DNA of 64,000 bases, taken from positions 58,459,804 to 58,523,803 of the forward strand of contig CP154955.1 of assembly GCA_039621445.1 (NCBI GenBank). The letters run 5' to 3'. Under the pieces are notes generated by a model that ran no database searches, was not told where the DNA came from, and saw only the letters and a program-made list of their open reading frames with translations. A program made the position numbers and the translations under genes. Positions 9,774 to 19,066 of this stretch are shown in pieces; within the stretch, counting starts at the first letter, position 1; every line of letters begins with the position of its first letter. The DNA is from Euglena gracilis (lineage: Eukaryota > Euglenida > Euglenophyceae > Euglenales).

Positions 9774-9937
9774 CCGTCCCGGCGCTGGCCCTGGCCTCGA
9801 AGCGCATCCCCCCACCCCCCAGCGACGCTGACCCTCCCCTCTGGCCCTCTGACCCGAACCCCGTCCCCACGTTCGGCCCCCAGCGACGCGCTCCGCACCT
9901 CCCTGCGGAGCCCGCTGGCGTGGCAGACCCTGTTGCC
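9774..9937 (+). CDS. Pro/Ser/Thr-rich exon, frame ambiguous
   Basis: Bounded by CACACACGTCCACAAG (ends 9773) and a good donor GTAGAT at 9938. Frame 1 reads SASPHPPATLTLPSGPLTRT then PSPRSAPSDALRTSLRSPLA. Frame 2 reads ASKRIPPPPSDADPPLWPSD then PNPVPTFGPQRRAPHLPAEP. Both stay open to the donor; frame 1 meets TAG directly at the donor. GC-rich and low complexity, so probably disordered. The phase of neighbouring exons is needed to decide. Confidence 0.5.
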
Positions 9938-10444
9938 GTAGATTTGCACCGGGCAGGGGTGTGGCCGCGGACCTCTCCGCAGACTGAATGGGCCTGAAGT
10001 TTACAGCAATGGCATCACCCAAGGATGCTAAGTGGGGTGTGGACGTGCTTTGGTGAGAATGAAGAGGGAAATGCATCTTCTCTCCTACAAGAAGAGTTTA
10101 TTTTATTTATTCTTTTAGTTTTTTTTTTTTACGTGAACGCCAGGTGCCCATTTTTTCAAACTTAGTTTGAACCCCAAATGTTTTACAGTTTTGGGTGGTG
10201 AAAATTGGTTTTCGAGATTTAAGGCTGCGCCACTCCCCTCTAGTCTACCAGTTGGGGGTCATCTTAAAGTTGGTTGGGGGTCAACGGATACTTTGTCACC
10301 TGCCCCAGGAGGTTACCAGCTGATTTTTCACGTCGGAAAGCTCCTGATCTGCCTTGCCTTGTGGGAAAGGAGGCCTGCCCGGGAAGTTGTCGCCTTTGCT
10401 GACTTTCAGGGGTACCTCTTGGGCTTGGGGATGGTTGGACTCAC

Positions 10445-10605
10445 CCCCATCTCCGCCCCGCCCCTGGTGAGTCCTACCCCCCCCATCCCACCCCGGCCCA
10501 GTGAGTCCCCCCCCCCCGCCCCACCCCTGGGTGAGTCCTACCCCCCCCGGCCCACCCCTGGTGAGTCCTACCCCCCTCGGCCCACCCCTGGGTGAGTTTC
10601 AGGCT
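10445..10605. repeat. C-rich tandem repeat containing GTGAGTCC
   Basis: About 35-base units of the type CCCACCCCTGGGTGAGTCCTACCCCCC occur four times, and again at 12056-12125. Each carries a perfect splice-donor-like G/GTGAGT. Confidence 0.7.
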
Positions 10606-10607
10606 TG

Positions 10608-10836
10608 TGCTTAGCCTACCCCACAGGGGGGGGGGCTAGGGGCAGGCACCCTTTTGCACCCATCCGACCCCCCCCCCCGGGTAGGGTTTTTGGGGGTGCC
10701 TGCCCATAGCAGGCACCCGCTCCGACCCCGGCGCCGAAGGCGCCGGGGGCCCGGAAAAGGCCATTTTCAACGAAAATTTTCTGGGTCCACCCCGGGGGGG
10801 GTGTGCCTGCTAGGGGCAGGCACCCTAAACCCCACC
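10608..10836. repeat. Inverted-repeat element with GGGGCAGGCACCC ends
   Basis: TAGGGGCAGGCACCC occurs at about 10635 and again at 10811-10825. GGGTGCCTGCCC lies inverted at 10695-10707, and the palindrome GGCGCCGAAGGCGCCGG at 10728. Probably a small foldback element; the ends are not sharply defined. Confidence 0.45.
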
Positions 10837-10853
10837 CCCCACTTGTAAACCAG

Positions 10854-10967
10854 GTTCGGATAGCTGAGCTCTTAAGTGGACTTGCACGTAATGGAATGCC
10901 GAAAAGACTAGCATGGCAAACTTCGCGCAATATTTTTTACAAATTGCACACTTGTAATTCACCGTAA
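10854..10967 (+). CDS. Helical C-terminal exon (VRIAELLSGLARNG...)
   Basis: C-rich intron end ...CACTTGTAAACCAG stops at 10853. The following frame, in phase 0, reads VRIAELLSGLARNGMPKRLA then WQTSRNIFYKLHTCNSP and ends at TAA (10965-10967). Only this plus frame is open. The pattern of Leu, Ile and Ala with Arg and Lys fits an amphipathic helix. A GTAATT just before the stop could instead be a donor. Product unknown. Confidence 0.55.
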   Translation, partial: VRIAELLSGLARNGMPKRLAWQTSRNIFYKLHTCNSP

Positions 10968-10984
10968 CTTTCAGTGTTTTTACA

Positions 10985-11440
10985 GTAACAGCCCAAAATG
11001 GCCCCTGAAATGGGTCAAAATGGGCCGGAAAATGGCCTTAATTTGGGCTACGCGAAGAGTTAGGGGAAAAGTTAACCATGGTTGGATACGGCATTCCAAG
11101 GGCTTCATTGTTGTTGCTCTCTGGACTTTTTGTTTGATTTTGCTTCATTGTCGAGATAATTTTGAAAGAATCGATTTTTTGGCCAAAAAATGGCCCCAAA
11201 AACGCCCCAAAATGGCCTTTTTGGGCCGCAAAAGCGCGCTGGAACACAGGCCAGGCGTGTCGGCGGCCAAAACGGCAAACGGGGGGGGGGCGATAGAGGG
11301 CCTCCGGGGGTGCATTTTGTCAGACCGACATTTCAGGAAGTAACGTACATTTTCTCAAGACATTTTCGAAAAATCGATTTTCTGACCCATTTTTGGACCC
11401 CGGCATAATGGCAGAGAAGGAAGAGGTGGGGGGGGGGGAC
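10985..11440. repeat. Diverged copy of satellite modules
   Basis: GGCATTCCAAGGGCTTCATTG, GATTTTGCTTCATTGTCGAGATAATTTTG and GACCCATTTTTGGACCCC match, with many changes, the module at 61790-61860 and 23930-24200. This is an old isolated fragment of the satellite family outside the large blocks. Confidence 0.5.
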
Positions 11441-11559
11441 GGGCTAATCCTACCCAGTTTGGACCCCTTCTGGCTGAACAACTTGGGCCTGGCAGGGAGT
11501 TGGGGGTCAAACGGAGGTGATTTGGAAACTAGAAATCCAATCGCTCGCAACTGAAAGAA

Positions 11560-12030
11560 AAATTCCGGTAACGGAGCCGGGGTCATGGTGATAAACCGCC
11601 GGTTCCCGAGGTGGCCCCGACCTGGGGGGGGAGGACGGGAGGGGGGGTACGACCCCCCTTTTCCCTAGGGGCAAGCATACCCCCCCCCCCTTGGGCCGAC
11701 CAACCAAACCGGATCCTATAACCCCCCCTGGGGAAGAAAAATGGAAACCGCCAGGGACGATTTTTCCGGTCCCAAACCACCCAAAAACTGATTTTCTGGC
11801 AATTTTTTGAGACCGACCATCATCAAAATGCCATTTTTGACCAAATTTGCTGAAAAATGCCAATTTGGGGGGTTTCAGGGTCATTTTTGGAGGGGTCGGA
11901 TTTTCACCAACAATTCCAGATCCTATAACCCCCCCCCATCCATAAACCCCCCACTTCGGCCGACCAACCAAACCGGATCCTATAAACCCCAGGGGTTTGT
12001 AGGATCCGGTTTATAAGTGGGGGGTTTATA
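11560..12030. repeat. Dispersed repeat ending in CGGCCGACCAACCAAACCGG
   Basis: CGACCAACCAAACCGGATCCTATAA occurs at about 11697 and 11962 and is inverted at 12001-12014 (GGATCCGGTTTATA). The interior (GGGACGATTTTT...ACCGACCATCA...ATTTTCACCAACAATTCC) matches 16515-16790 in order. These are two copies of one ~320-base family. Confidence 0.6.
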
Positions 12031-12195
12031 GCACCCACCCCCCTCCCCCCCGGTCGGTGAGCAGTCCTACCCCCCCCCCGCCCCACCCCTGGGTGAGTCC
12101 TACTCCCCCCCCCCCCGGCCCACCCCTGGCCCCAGCTGCTGGCCCCCGGTGGGGCGGCCCCGCGCCGCGGCCCCGGCCGCCGGTCCCCCTGCCAG

Positions 12196-12319
12196 GTGCT
12201 GGCCCCCGGCGAGGAGGAGGCCCGCGGCGGCAGTCGCCCCACTGTGGTGGACCCTGGCGGCGGACTGCCCGGCCATTCCCGGGCCGGGGCGAAGCGTCGC
12301 ATCCGCTGGCCCCGACCAA
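12196..12319 (+). CDS. Gly/Arg/Glu-rich exon
   Basis: Acceptor CCCCCTGCCAG ends at 12195. The frame starts in phase 0 and reads VLAPGEEEARGGSRPTVVDP, then GGGLPGHSRAGAKRRIRWPR. GTGTTC at 12320 is the likely donor, although the frame stays open much further because of repeats downstream. The surrounding intron sequence is C-tract-rich. It belongs to the same GC-rich, charged, disordered class as 9190 and 29518. No domain recognised. Confidence 0.55.
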
Positions 12320-12479
12320 GTGTTCCAATAAGAGCCCTGGGGATTTTGGATCAGGGGGGGGGAGCATTTTTTGAAGAAGAAAAAAAAGTGCGGCAGCAAA
12401 ACCTCTGGGCCCCGGGGGAGCGAGTGGCACCCCAAGTCATATTGGGGAGGGGCAGAGGAATGGGACTGCCAAAAATGCA

Positions 12480-12650
12480 TTCTACCCCCCTGGGAAACTG
12501 TCATGCCCAAGAAACTGTCAGGGTCCCGTCTCGGAAATGGTCAGGGTCCCCGGTGCCGGCCGGCCATATGGGCACATAGGAAGTTGTCAGGGTCCCGGGT
12601 GCTCCGAGAACCTGTCAGGTGACAGTTTCTCGGGGGGGGGGTGGAAATAC
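12480..12650. repeat. GAAACTGTCA foldback element, copy 1
   Basis: CCCCTGGGAAACTGTCA at the left is inverted relative to TGACAGTTTCTCGGGG at the right. Between them are repeats of CTGTCAGGGTCCC. Further copies are at 15446-15520 and 20036-20352. No clear target duplication at this copy. Confidence 0.6.
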
Positions 12651-13078
12651 TGACATGCTTGTGTTCGCTTGGATTTTTCATCCCCCCCTTGTCCTTGACA
12701 CAGCTGGTCCATCACCTCCCCCCGTGGCAACCGCACTTTTCCCATACCCAAAATGCCATTTTTTTTATTTATGGTTCAGTGCACATGACACGGCATGTCC
12801 ATGACACACATCCTTTTTCAACCACACTTTCCCTGTGTTTTGGCGTGTCAAGGACAAGGGGGAAGTGGGATTTGGAATGTGATGCGGGTGTCATTTGGCC
12901 TGCGAAATTGAATCTTCCCATTTCGAACCCCAAAAGGTGTACAAGTAGTGTGCAAATGAACAAGAACATCGCTAGTGCGATGCAAAGTGTTTCATGGGCT
13001 CCCACCTGGACCCTGTGCACACTTTCCATTTTGACAGAAATGTTGTCTCAAGACGCAGAGCTCACTTGGATTGCCTGA
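12641..13078 (+). CDS. Possible coding stretch ending at 13078
   Basis: The frame from about 12850 reads RTRGKWDLECDAGVIWPAKL and, further on, QMNKNIASAMQSVSWAPTWT to a TGA at 13076-13078. The minus strand is also open for 86 codons, and no splice sites are convincing. GTCAAGGACAAGGGGG at 12847 is inverted relative to 12686-12702, so part may be a foldback element. Weak candidate. Confidence 0.25.
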   Translation: MEILTCLCSLGFFIPPLSLTQLVHHLPPWQPHFSHTQNAIFFIYGSVHMTRHVHDTHPFSTTLSLCFGVSRTRGKWDLECDAGVIWPAKLNLPISNPKRCTSSVQMNKNIASAMQSVSWAPTWTLCTLSILTEMLSQDAELTWIA

Positions 13079-13261
13079 ACAGCTTGCATTTTGACCAGCA
13101 TAAACCTGTTTCGCTGGACAACAGGTTGGATTTAACACGGAGAAGTGGATAACCCCCCCAAATAATGCACCCCCCAAGGAATTCTTTCGACACCCCAAGT
13201 CAGAGGACAGGGGTTATTATCATTGGAGTGGAATTCTCGAAGTAAAATTATTACCTTTAGT

Positions 13262-13370
13262 ATCTGTATATATTATATAGTATATATTATATATATTATA
13301 TAGTATATATTATATTGTATAGTATATATATTATTACCTATAACTATTACCTATATATCAAATGATTAGA
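13262..13370. repeat. TATATTATATAG simple repeat
   Basis: Almost pure A/T with TATATATTATATAG units. Confidence 0.85.
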
Positions 13371-13510
13371 TTATTAGTCAATTTATTACCTCAAAAGCAG
13401 TTCACCAGGCCCTGGGCGTTTTGCGTTTTGGGCATTATTTGGGTCGTTGTTCTCTGGGTTTTTTTGTTAACTATTTGTTATTATTTGGGGGCTCTCGTCG
13501 ATGCCCACAG

Positions 13511-13900
13511 GGCCCACCCACAGGGTCGATGCCCCCGGAATGCCCGCGACCTCCCCCGCAGCCACAGCACCTCGAGCGTCTCCACGAAACGCCTCGGCGG
13601 GGGCCTGACGAGGCCCGTGCCCGGAATGCCGGATTATGACTTTGTGCATGAGTTGGGGAGGGAGAGTTTTTCCCTCCCTCTTTGCGACAGATCAAAAGAA
13701 TTGAATAGCCAGGTCGTGCCACTGTCCAAATGGGGGAAGGGAGCTTTGTTCCGCTCACAGAGTGGCAATTTGGTGCCGCCCCCCTGAAACCTCGTCGGAT
13801 CAATGGAGAATGGTTTCAGCTTGCAAGAAAGTCCCCTGTCTTTGAACACCCCCTGGACATCCAAGAGGAACACCTTTTTTTCAGCTTCTGCAGAGTCCTA
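13511..13900 (+). CDS. Ser/Arg exon and adjoining coding segment
   Basis: After ATGCCCACAG (ends 13510) or CCCCCGCAG (ends 13561), one frame reads RDLPRSHSTSSVSTKRLGGG, then LTRPVPGMPDYDFVHELGRE, up to CAG/GTCGTG at 13717. After a possible 48-base intron ending in CGCTCACAG, a second frame reads KPRRINGEWFQLARKSPVFE then HPLDIQEEHLFFSFC before AGAGTCC. The phases of these two do not join with the sites I chose, so one boundary is wrong. The minus strand between 13634 and 13873 is also open. Ser-rich first part and globular second part. Family unknown. Confidence 0.5.
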
Positions 13901-14880
13901 ACGTTTCTATTGGGCAATGAAACAATTGCAGAAAATTTTTGTTTTTTGACCAATTTTTTTCTGTAACAAGAGATTCTATTCTAAGATTCAAAGAGCTGCC
14001 AATTTTTTCTGTTTTTGAAAAAAAATCTTATTGAGTCAGTGGGTACTAACTGCAATTTTTTGTCATCATTTTGACGAGCCAAGATTTTCAAAAGGTTGAA
14101 ACAAGTTAAATATTTTGCCTTTGGGGGGTTTTTGCGCCGCTTTCCCCAAAGGATCCAAATGCCCCCCCCCCCACACTTTTCGAGAGGTGTTGTTTTTTTT
14201 CCAAGAAATTCCAACGCTTGTTTCATGTTCACAAGGAACCAGCTGGATCAATCCTCCCCTTCCCCTTGCCCCGCAGAAGCGTCCAATATAGAGAATTGTG
14301 ATACAGGCTGTATCTTCAGATTGTTATGATTTGGACACATGACAAGGTGAAGGTGTGCGCATATGTGCTTTGTTTGTTTTTAATGTGTGCTATGTGTGCT
14401 TGCGTGTGTTTGCGGCAGTCCATTTCTTAAGGGTTCGCAGCACCGCCGGGCTGGACTGCAGGTAGTCCAAATTTGGCTAGTGGAAATCATAACAGGCCTC
14501 CGAGGGGAGTGGGGTCTGCCAGTGGAATTTTTTTCCAGCCACCGGCGCGGAGCGCCGAATTTTTTGGACCCCCAAAACTGGCCAAAAAATCCCATTTTTG
14601 GCCAGTATTGGTATTTTTTTTTGGAGCAAAAATGCATAAAAACCTCATTTCACCTCGGCCCGCAGCGCAAGGAAATTTTTTTTCTTCAGTCGGAGGACCT
14701 CTGGACCTCCCGGGGGGGGGGGGGGTCCAGAGGTCCAGCTATCCCAGTGTCTGCAAAATGGTTAGCCAGTGGACCCCCCCGGGTCCTCAAGCAATAGCCT
14801 GGTGTGGTTGCATTGTTCAAAGCAGGGTTATCACACCTGGCATCAGGACAGACCACCGGGGCACCAAAGTGGGCCCACAG

Positions 14881-15090
14881 GCCTCTCCCCCCGAGCCGCT
14901 CCGTCTCGCTGCAGCACAGCAGCGAGGAGGACGCCCCCAGCGGCAGCGCCGCCCACAGCTCCGCGGCGGACTGGCCCCGCAGCCAGTCCACCATGACGGA
15001 CATCTCCTCCATCCAGCTGCCCCGCCTCCCGCCCAGGCTGCGTCTCCCCAGGGGCCGCCGTCCCGAATCGACGGGATTGTTCTGTTCAAT
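14881..15090 (+). CDS. Ser-rich exon (SRSVSLQHSSEED...)
   Basis: Acceptor AAGTGGGCCCACAG ends at 14880. After one leftover base the frame reads PLPPSRSVSLQHSSEEDAPS, then GSAAHSSAADWPRSQSTMTD and ISSIQLPRLPPRLRLPRGRR. Possible donors are GTCTCC (15045), GTCCCG (15060) and GTTCCC (about 15099), so the end is approximate. The RSxS and SSEED patterns are typical phosphorylation-type motifs of kinase substrates or regulators. Strongly GC-rich compared with the A/T-rich flanks. One of the clearest coding blocks in the first third of the window, but without a named domain. Confidence 0.65.
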
Positions 15091-15445
15091 GTTCAATGTT
15101 CCCTCAAAGTGCATCTCCCCGGGATTGTGTTTTTTTTTTGAGGAAAAAACATGCTTTTTCAAAACCAAATTGTAATTGGGGGCCGGGGCAACTTATTTTC
15201 GTGCCATTTTTCTTGTTTGAAACCATTCTTGGTCTTGTCTTTGCGCACCCGAAGCACGGAGAAAAGGCTGAACTGGGGGGGGGGCATTCTTAGGCGGCAC
15301 ATCTGGAATTTTAATGGAATTTAAGTTTTTTTTTGGTCCATGTGCGCATTTTCACAAACCAACTAAGAATTCCTCCCCTGGTTTTTTTTGGTTTTTGAGA
15401 GAGCACTGTGCCCCCGTCCCATTCCCAAGCAGTCTGGGTACAGCC

Positions 15446-15520
15446 CAAGGAAACTGTCAGAGTCCCCGGCACTGGCCAACCTGTCAGGGGACAGTTTGCT
15501 GCCAGGGGGGGGGGTTCAGG
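15446..15520. repeat. GAAACTGTCA foldback element, short copy
   Basis: AAGGAAACTGTCAGAGTCCC on the left and GGGGACAGTTTGCTG on the right, with AACCTGTCAGGGGACAG inside. Shortened relative to 12480 and 20036. Confidence 0.5.
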
Positions 15521-15658
15521 CATTTTTATTTTTTTCAAATTTTGAGGCATTTTAAACAATTTTTTTTTCAGGCTTTAAGATGCTGCTTTCTGAGGGCGGT
15601 CCAACGGTGATCCAGGCATCAAACCAATTTTTTTTGATTTTGCACAGAGTGCAAAACT

Positions 15659-15991
15659 TTAATAAAAAAAGTGGAAGATCACGACTTTTGAGGCAAATTG
15701 CAGAGGAAAAAATGATTCATGGCTATGCACCCAAAGCTCCCTGAGTTGAAGCAGTTTTATTTTGGCTCCGTCGGAGAGAATTCTGTCAGTCCGAACATCT
15801 TTGGGCACCTTAAGGCATTTTGAACAAGAAATTTCAGGTGTGTTTTCAGGCATTCTCGGCGCCTTAAAAAGTGAATGCCCAGGAGGTTGCCAACGTCCCA
15901 GGGGTTGTTTGTTTGGGAGGGTTGAATTTGGGTCGTAACTTTCGACCCCATTCACGCCTGGACTGGCCCTTTGCTGACCGCTAAACTCCAC
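15659..15991 (-). CDS. Minus-strand ORF of 110 codons, unidentified
   Basis: Starts at ATG 15991 and runs to a stop at 15659. It reads MEFSGQQRASPGVNGVESYD, later HSLFKAPRMPENTPEISCSK and CLKVPKDVRTDRILSDGAKI, then KLLQLRELWVHSHESFF. The composition is well balanced, with a CSKC pair, and it is not made of any repeat seen elsewhere in the window. Neither plus frame opposite is comparably long. This may be a complete small gene or a large exon. The poly-A-rich region at 15655-15670 on the plus strand (poly-T on the minus) follows its end. No homologue recognised. Confidence 0.5.
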   Translation of the reverse strand: MEFSGQQRASPGVNGVESYDPNSTLPNKQPLGRWQPPGHSLFKAPRMPENTPEISCSKCLKVPKDVRTDRILSDGAKIKLLQLRELWVHSHESFFPLQFASKVVIFHFFY

Positions 15992-16072
15992 TCTGACCGC
16001 CCGTAGCCCCTTCCTGTGTGGTGGTGAGGCTGAGTACCGTTTTTTTTTAAAAAAAGGAATTTGGCCTCTGAG

Positions 16073-16284
16073 CCGATCCTTGCCAACCCGGCGAAAGCCA
16101 CCTTCCCAAGGGGAGGAGGGTTGGGTCGCACACCTTTCCGTTTACCGCGGAGAATGCATGAATGGGGCAGAGTGTGGTGCCGGCGCACAGCGCGCCGTGG
16201 CCTGGCCCAGAGCCGCTCACATTCCAGTGTGTTGAGGGCCGATGGCGAGTCAGTCAAGTTGGACGACTGGCACCGGACGCCGGA
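16073..16284 (+). CDS. Arg/Ser-rich exon next to a GT microsatellite
   Basis: After GGCCTCTGAG the frame reads PILANPAKATFPRGGGLGRT, then PFRLPRRMHEWGRVWCRRTA and RGLAQSRSHSSVLRADGESV, KLDDWHRTPE. GTGTGG at 16285 is a likely donor; beyond it the sequence turns into a CGTG/GT microsatellite, which the frame would translate as Cys/Val repeats. The minus strand is open as well, but its frame continues into the microsatellite. Charged with a Ser cluster and no known domain. Confidence 0.55.
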
Positions 16285-16299
16285 GTGTGGGACACTATT

Positions 16300-16338
16300 G
16301 TGTGTCAGTGTGCGTGTGTGTGCGCGCGTGCGTGCGAG

Positions 16339-16386
<48 letters not shown>

Positions 16387-16396
16387 TTGTGTGTGG
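16300..16396. repeat. (GT)n/(CGTG)n microsatellite
   Basis: GTGTGCGTGTG followed by eight or more CGTG units. It starts within 16 bases of the inferred donor at 16285. Confidence 0.9.
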
Positions 16397-16474
16397 GGGA
16401 GGTGCACCATTGGTGTATTGGTGTGGTGTGGATGCAATGCATTGAACCCCCACTTCCAAACCCACCTCTTAATA

Positions 16475-16812
16475 ACCCTCATGGCCCCCCCATGCGAAGA
16501 AAAATGAAAGATGTTGGGGACGATTTTTTTCAGCCACAAAACGCCCAAAAACTCGTTTTTGGCAATTTTGCCAAAAATGAGTTTTTGGGTGCCAAAATGA
16601 GTTTTTGGGTGACCGACCATCAAAAATTCTTTTTTTTACATTTTTTTTTCAAATTTTGCCAAAAAACCCCCCATTTGGGTAGGTAATTTTGGGGGCATTT
16701 TGGGGGAGTCGAATTTTCACCAAGAATTCCTCAATTTATATACCCTCCCCCCCTTCGGCCAACCAACCAACATGATCCTGTGAACCCCACATAAGTGGGG
16801 TGATTTATGGTC
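16475..16812. repeat. Dispersed repeat, second copy of the 11560-12030 family
   Basis: GGGGACGATTTTTTTCAGCC, GTGACCGACCATCAAAA, CGAATTTTCACCAAGAATTCC and CGGCCAACCAACCAACATGATCCTGTG follow the same order as at 11697-12000, at clearly reduced identity. Confidence 0.6.
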
Positions 16813-17224
16813 ACGAAGGTCGTCCGAGTTGGAGCGCAAGGAAGCTGGGACAAAAGTGTGGTGATGCTGGGAACGAAGCCTCTTTTCAAGATTTAAATGT
16901 CATGTTTTTTTGTAGAGCCACATCTCTGTCGAGACAAAATGACGAGAATGAAAATGATGGGAAACCACCTAATTTTTCACACCATTTTTTATCCCATCAT
17001 TTCCCCATACTTATTCATCGCCCTTTGGGGGAGTCACTTTTGGGGGCAGGCAAATTTCGCACACATTTCAGGGGGGGAAAGTGGTGACTTTTCTCATTGT
17101 GAGCAAGGTCACCTGCAAAACGGCAACTGAAAATTTCAGCAAATTGGTCAAAATGGTTCTCTAGTGATAGTTCTTTGAGTTTTCCATTTCAAAGCAGACT
17201 GCTAAAATTGACCATAACCTCGTG

Positions 17225-17392
17225 TTTTGTGATCATCCCCCCCCGTCATTTTCCCCTGTGATTTTTGTTTCCCATCGCTGTTGCCTGGACTGGATTCCAA
17301 ATAAAAAATGTTCATTGAAGTTCCATCATACGTTTGCATTGAATGATTGTCCTCCCATTCCTCATCCGGCTGTTTCAGCCAATTTTTTGTAC
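17225..17392 (-). CDS. Possible minus-strand exon
   Basis: The minus frame reads WLKQPDEEWEDNHSMQTYDG then TSMNIFYLESSPGNSDGKQK and stays open to about 17205. The plus strand opposite has a good intron 3' end (CCGGCTGTTTCAG at 17366-17380), so the two strands compete. The 1.7-kb transposon is inserted 10 bases away at 17403 and would interrupt this unit if real. Confidence 0.35.
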
Positions 17393-17423
17393 CCCCTCTG
17401 TCCAGGGGCAGGGAGATATTCCG

Positions 17424-17500
17424 GTCCGGAATAAACCGGAATAAACCGGAATAGCGAAAACTGGAATAAACCGGAATAAACCGGAATAACCGGAATAAAA
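17424..17500 (+). repeat. Left subterminal CCGGAATAAA repeats
   Basis: Seven CCGGAATA(AA) units with small variations, immediately inside the left transposon end. Confidence 0.85.
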
Positions 17501-17504
17501 GTGC

Positions 17505-17627
17505 CAGCCAATGGCTTGAAAATTCTGCAAGGCACAAAGGCAATGAAGGTGAAGTTTGATATATTTTCAGGTTTCAAAATCAAAAGAGCAACAAAAGAGT
17601 GGAAGCGTAGCACAGTCGGCACTTAAT
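17505..17627 (+). CDS. Coding-like remnant inside the transposon
   Basis: The frame reads VPANGLKILQGTKAMKVKFD then IFSGFKIKRATKEWKRSTVG and stops at TAA near 17625. Lys-rich with a balanced composition. It could be a fragment of a transposase or of captured host sequence. The minus strand is also open. Confidence 0.35.
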
Positions 17628-18165
17628 ATCAGGAGCACACCTTACCTTTGGCTGTTTCCCCCCCTAATTGAATGCACTTTTTTGTTTGGATTTTATCCCC
17701 ATTTGTGGGGCTGCAATTAGTGAATGTTTGTCCCTGAGTTCTTTTTAAAGGGACATGAACTAGGACAATATCAACGCCGATTTTTGGGAGCAGGGATCCC
17801 ATTGAACAAGGTGAAGCATCTTTCAATCAGGGGGTAATAACACTCTTAGGCGGCCTAACTCGCACTTAAGGTTTTGACATTTGCATTGCGCAAAAAAATT
17901 GCGCTTTGAAGAAGGTTCAAATACCCAGGTTTGAATGCCGGGACACGTGAACAGCAACACCAGCCTAACTCGCACTTAGCTTTGAAAGTGTAAAATTGCG
18001 CCAATGCGCAATCTTGCAAAAAAGTTATGTTATCGAACACCGAGGTCTGAAACAGTCCAAATTAGTGTCTCCCTGCCCCCAGTGCCTGGGGACGAACATA
18101 ACGACTTGGACATCTACTATTTTTTTGTAATTCTAAATATTAATGCGCAATGTTAATTTTTTGTA

Positions 18166-18421
18166 CCCCCCCCCCCTATTCGTACGACCACCCCTCATTT
18201 ATGACCACCCCCCGGTCACAGGTTGCAGGTCATGGGGGTGTTATGACCACCCCCCCCGGTCACAGGTTGCAGGTTGCGAAAAATTTAAAACCACCTTACC
18301 TATGACCGCCACCTCATTTACGACCACCCCCCGGTCACAGGTTGCAGGTTATGGGGTGTTATGACCACCCCCCCCCCAGTCACAGGTTGCAGGAACCCGG
18401 TCATACGACTAGGGGGGGGGG
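18166..18421. mobile_element. 256-base poly-C-ended element nested in the transposon, copy 1
   Basis: Inverted ends: a C-run then TA(T/G)TCGTACGACC on the left, and GGTCATACGACTAGGGGGG on the right, flanked by TA on both sides (18164-18165, 18422-18423). Inside, CCGGTCACAGGTTGCAGG occurs four times. The insertion split a TTTTTTGTAATTCTAAATAT phrase whose intact duplicate lies at 18122-18140. Removing the element restores the phrase, which confirms the boundaries. Copy 2 is at 21333-21594. Confidence 0.85.
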
Positions 18422-18423
18422 TA

Positions 18424-19000
18424 ATTCTAAATATGGGGGATCATTAACAGCATATGCGTCAACGTGTGTTTTCATTGCGCATCCGCAAAAAAAAAACGCG
18501 CTCATGTGGAATGAAAATTTAAGAGTTATATTGTGCCACGGCGCAATAGAAATACAAATTTCAAAATTTGGAATTAGCATGGCTGTTGCGTCGAAGCGGA
18601 CACCGCAGCAGGCAAACCTTCACGAACAGATTGCAGAGCCTAAAAAAGCAACAAAACGGGCCAAAAGTCACCTGGCCTGTGTAGCACCCAGATGGTGCTA
18701 CACAAAAATGAGGGAGACACAATTGGGCCTAAGACACCCAGCGGGACAATTTTTGGGAAGAAAACAGACAGCGGTGCCAGGGACCCGCTTCAAGAGAAAA
18801 CCGCGAGCATTAATTTTCATCGGCTTGTTTGTCCCGGAAAGGCCGGGGTCTGCTGTGGTGTGCAGGCCAAAATGCGAAGTGACTACTTGGTGGGGTGGGG
18901 CAACCAACGAATGCATCTCTATTCCTGAAGCCCGGGTGAGCGCCTCGCCCAATTGTGCTTCGAAAAATACTAAGTCCATTCAGACAGAAATTGACCGGAA
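18424..19000 (+). CDS. Open frame inside the transposon, possible decayed ORF
   Basis: One plus frame is open from 18342 to 19013. Its part outside the nested element reads MAVASKRTPQQANLHEQIAE (from about 18580), KKATKRAKSHLACVAPRWCY and RPKCEVTTWWGGATNECIS, then enters the CCGGAATAAA repeats. It is the longest open frame of the window that is not a repeat translation. The basic N-terminal part could fit DNA binding, but no DDE residues or hAT signature are apparent. A second plus frame (18692-18928) is also open, so coding is uncertain. Confidence 0.35.
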
Positions 19001-19066
19001 TACACCGGAATAAATTCCGGAATAAACCGGAATAATCCGGAATAAACCGGAATAAAACACCGGAAT
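19000..19066 (+). repeat. Right subterminal CCGGAATAAA repeats
   Basis: Six CCGGAATA(A) units near the right transposon end, in the same orientation as those at the left end. Confidence 0.85.
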
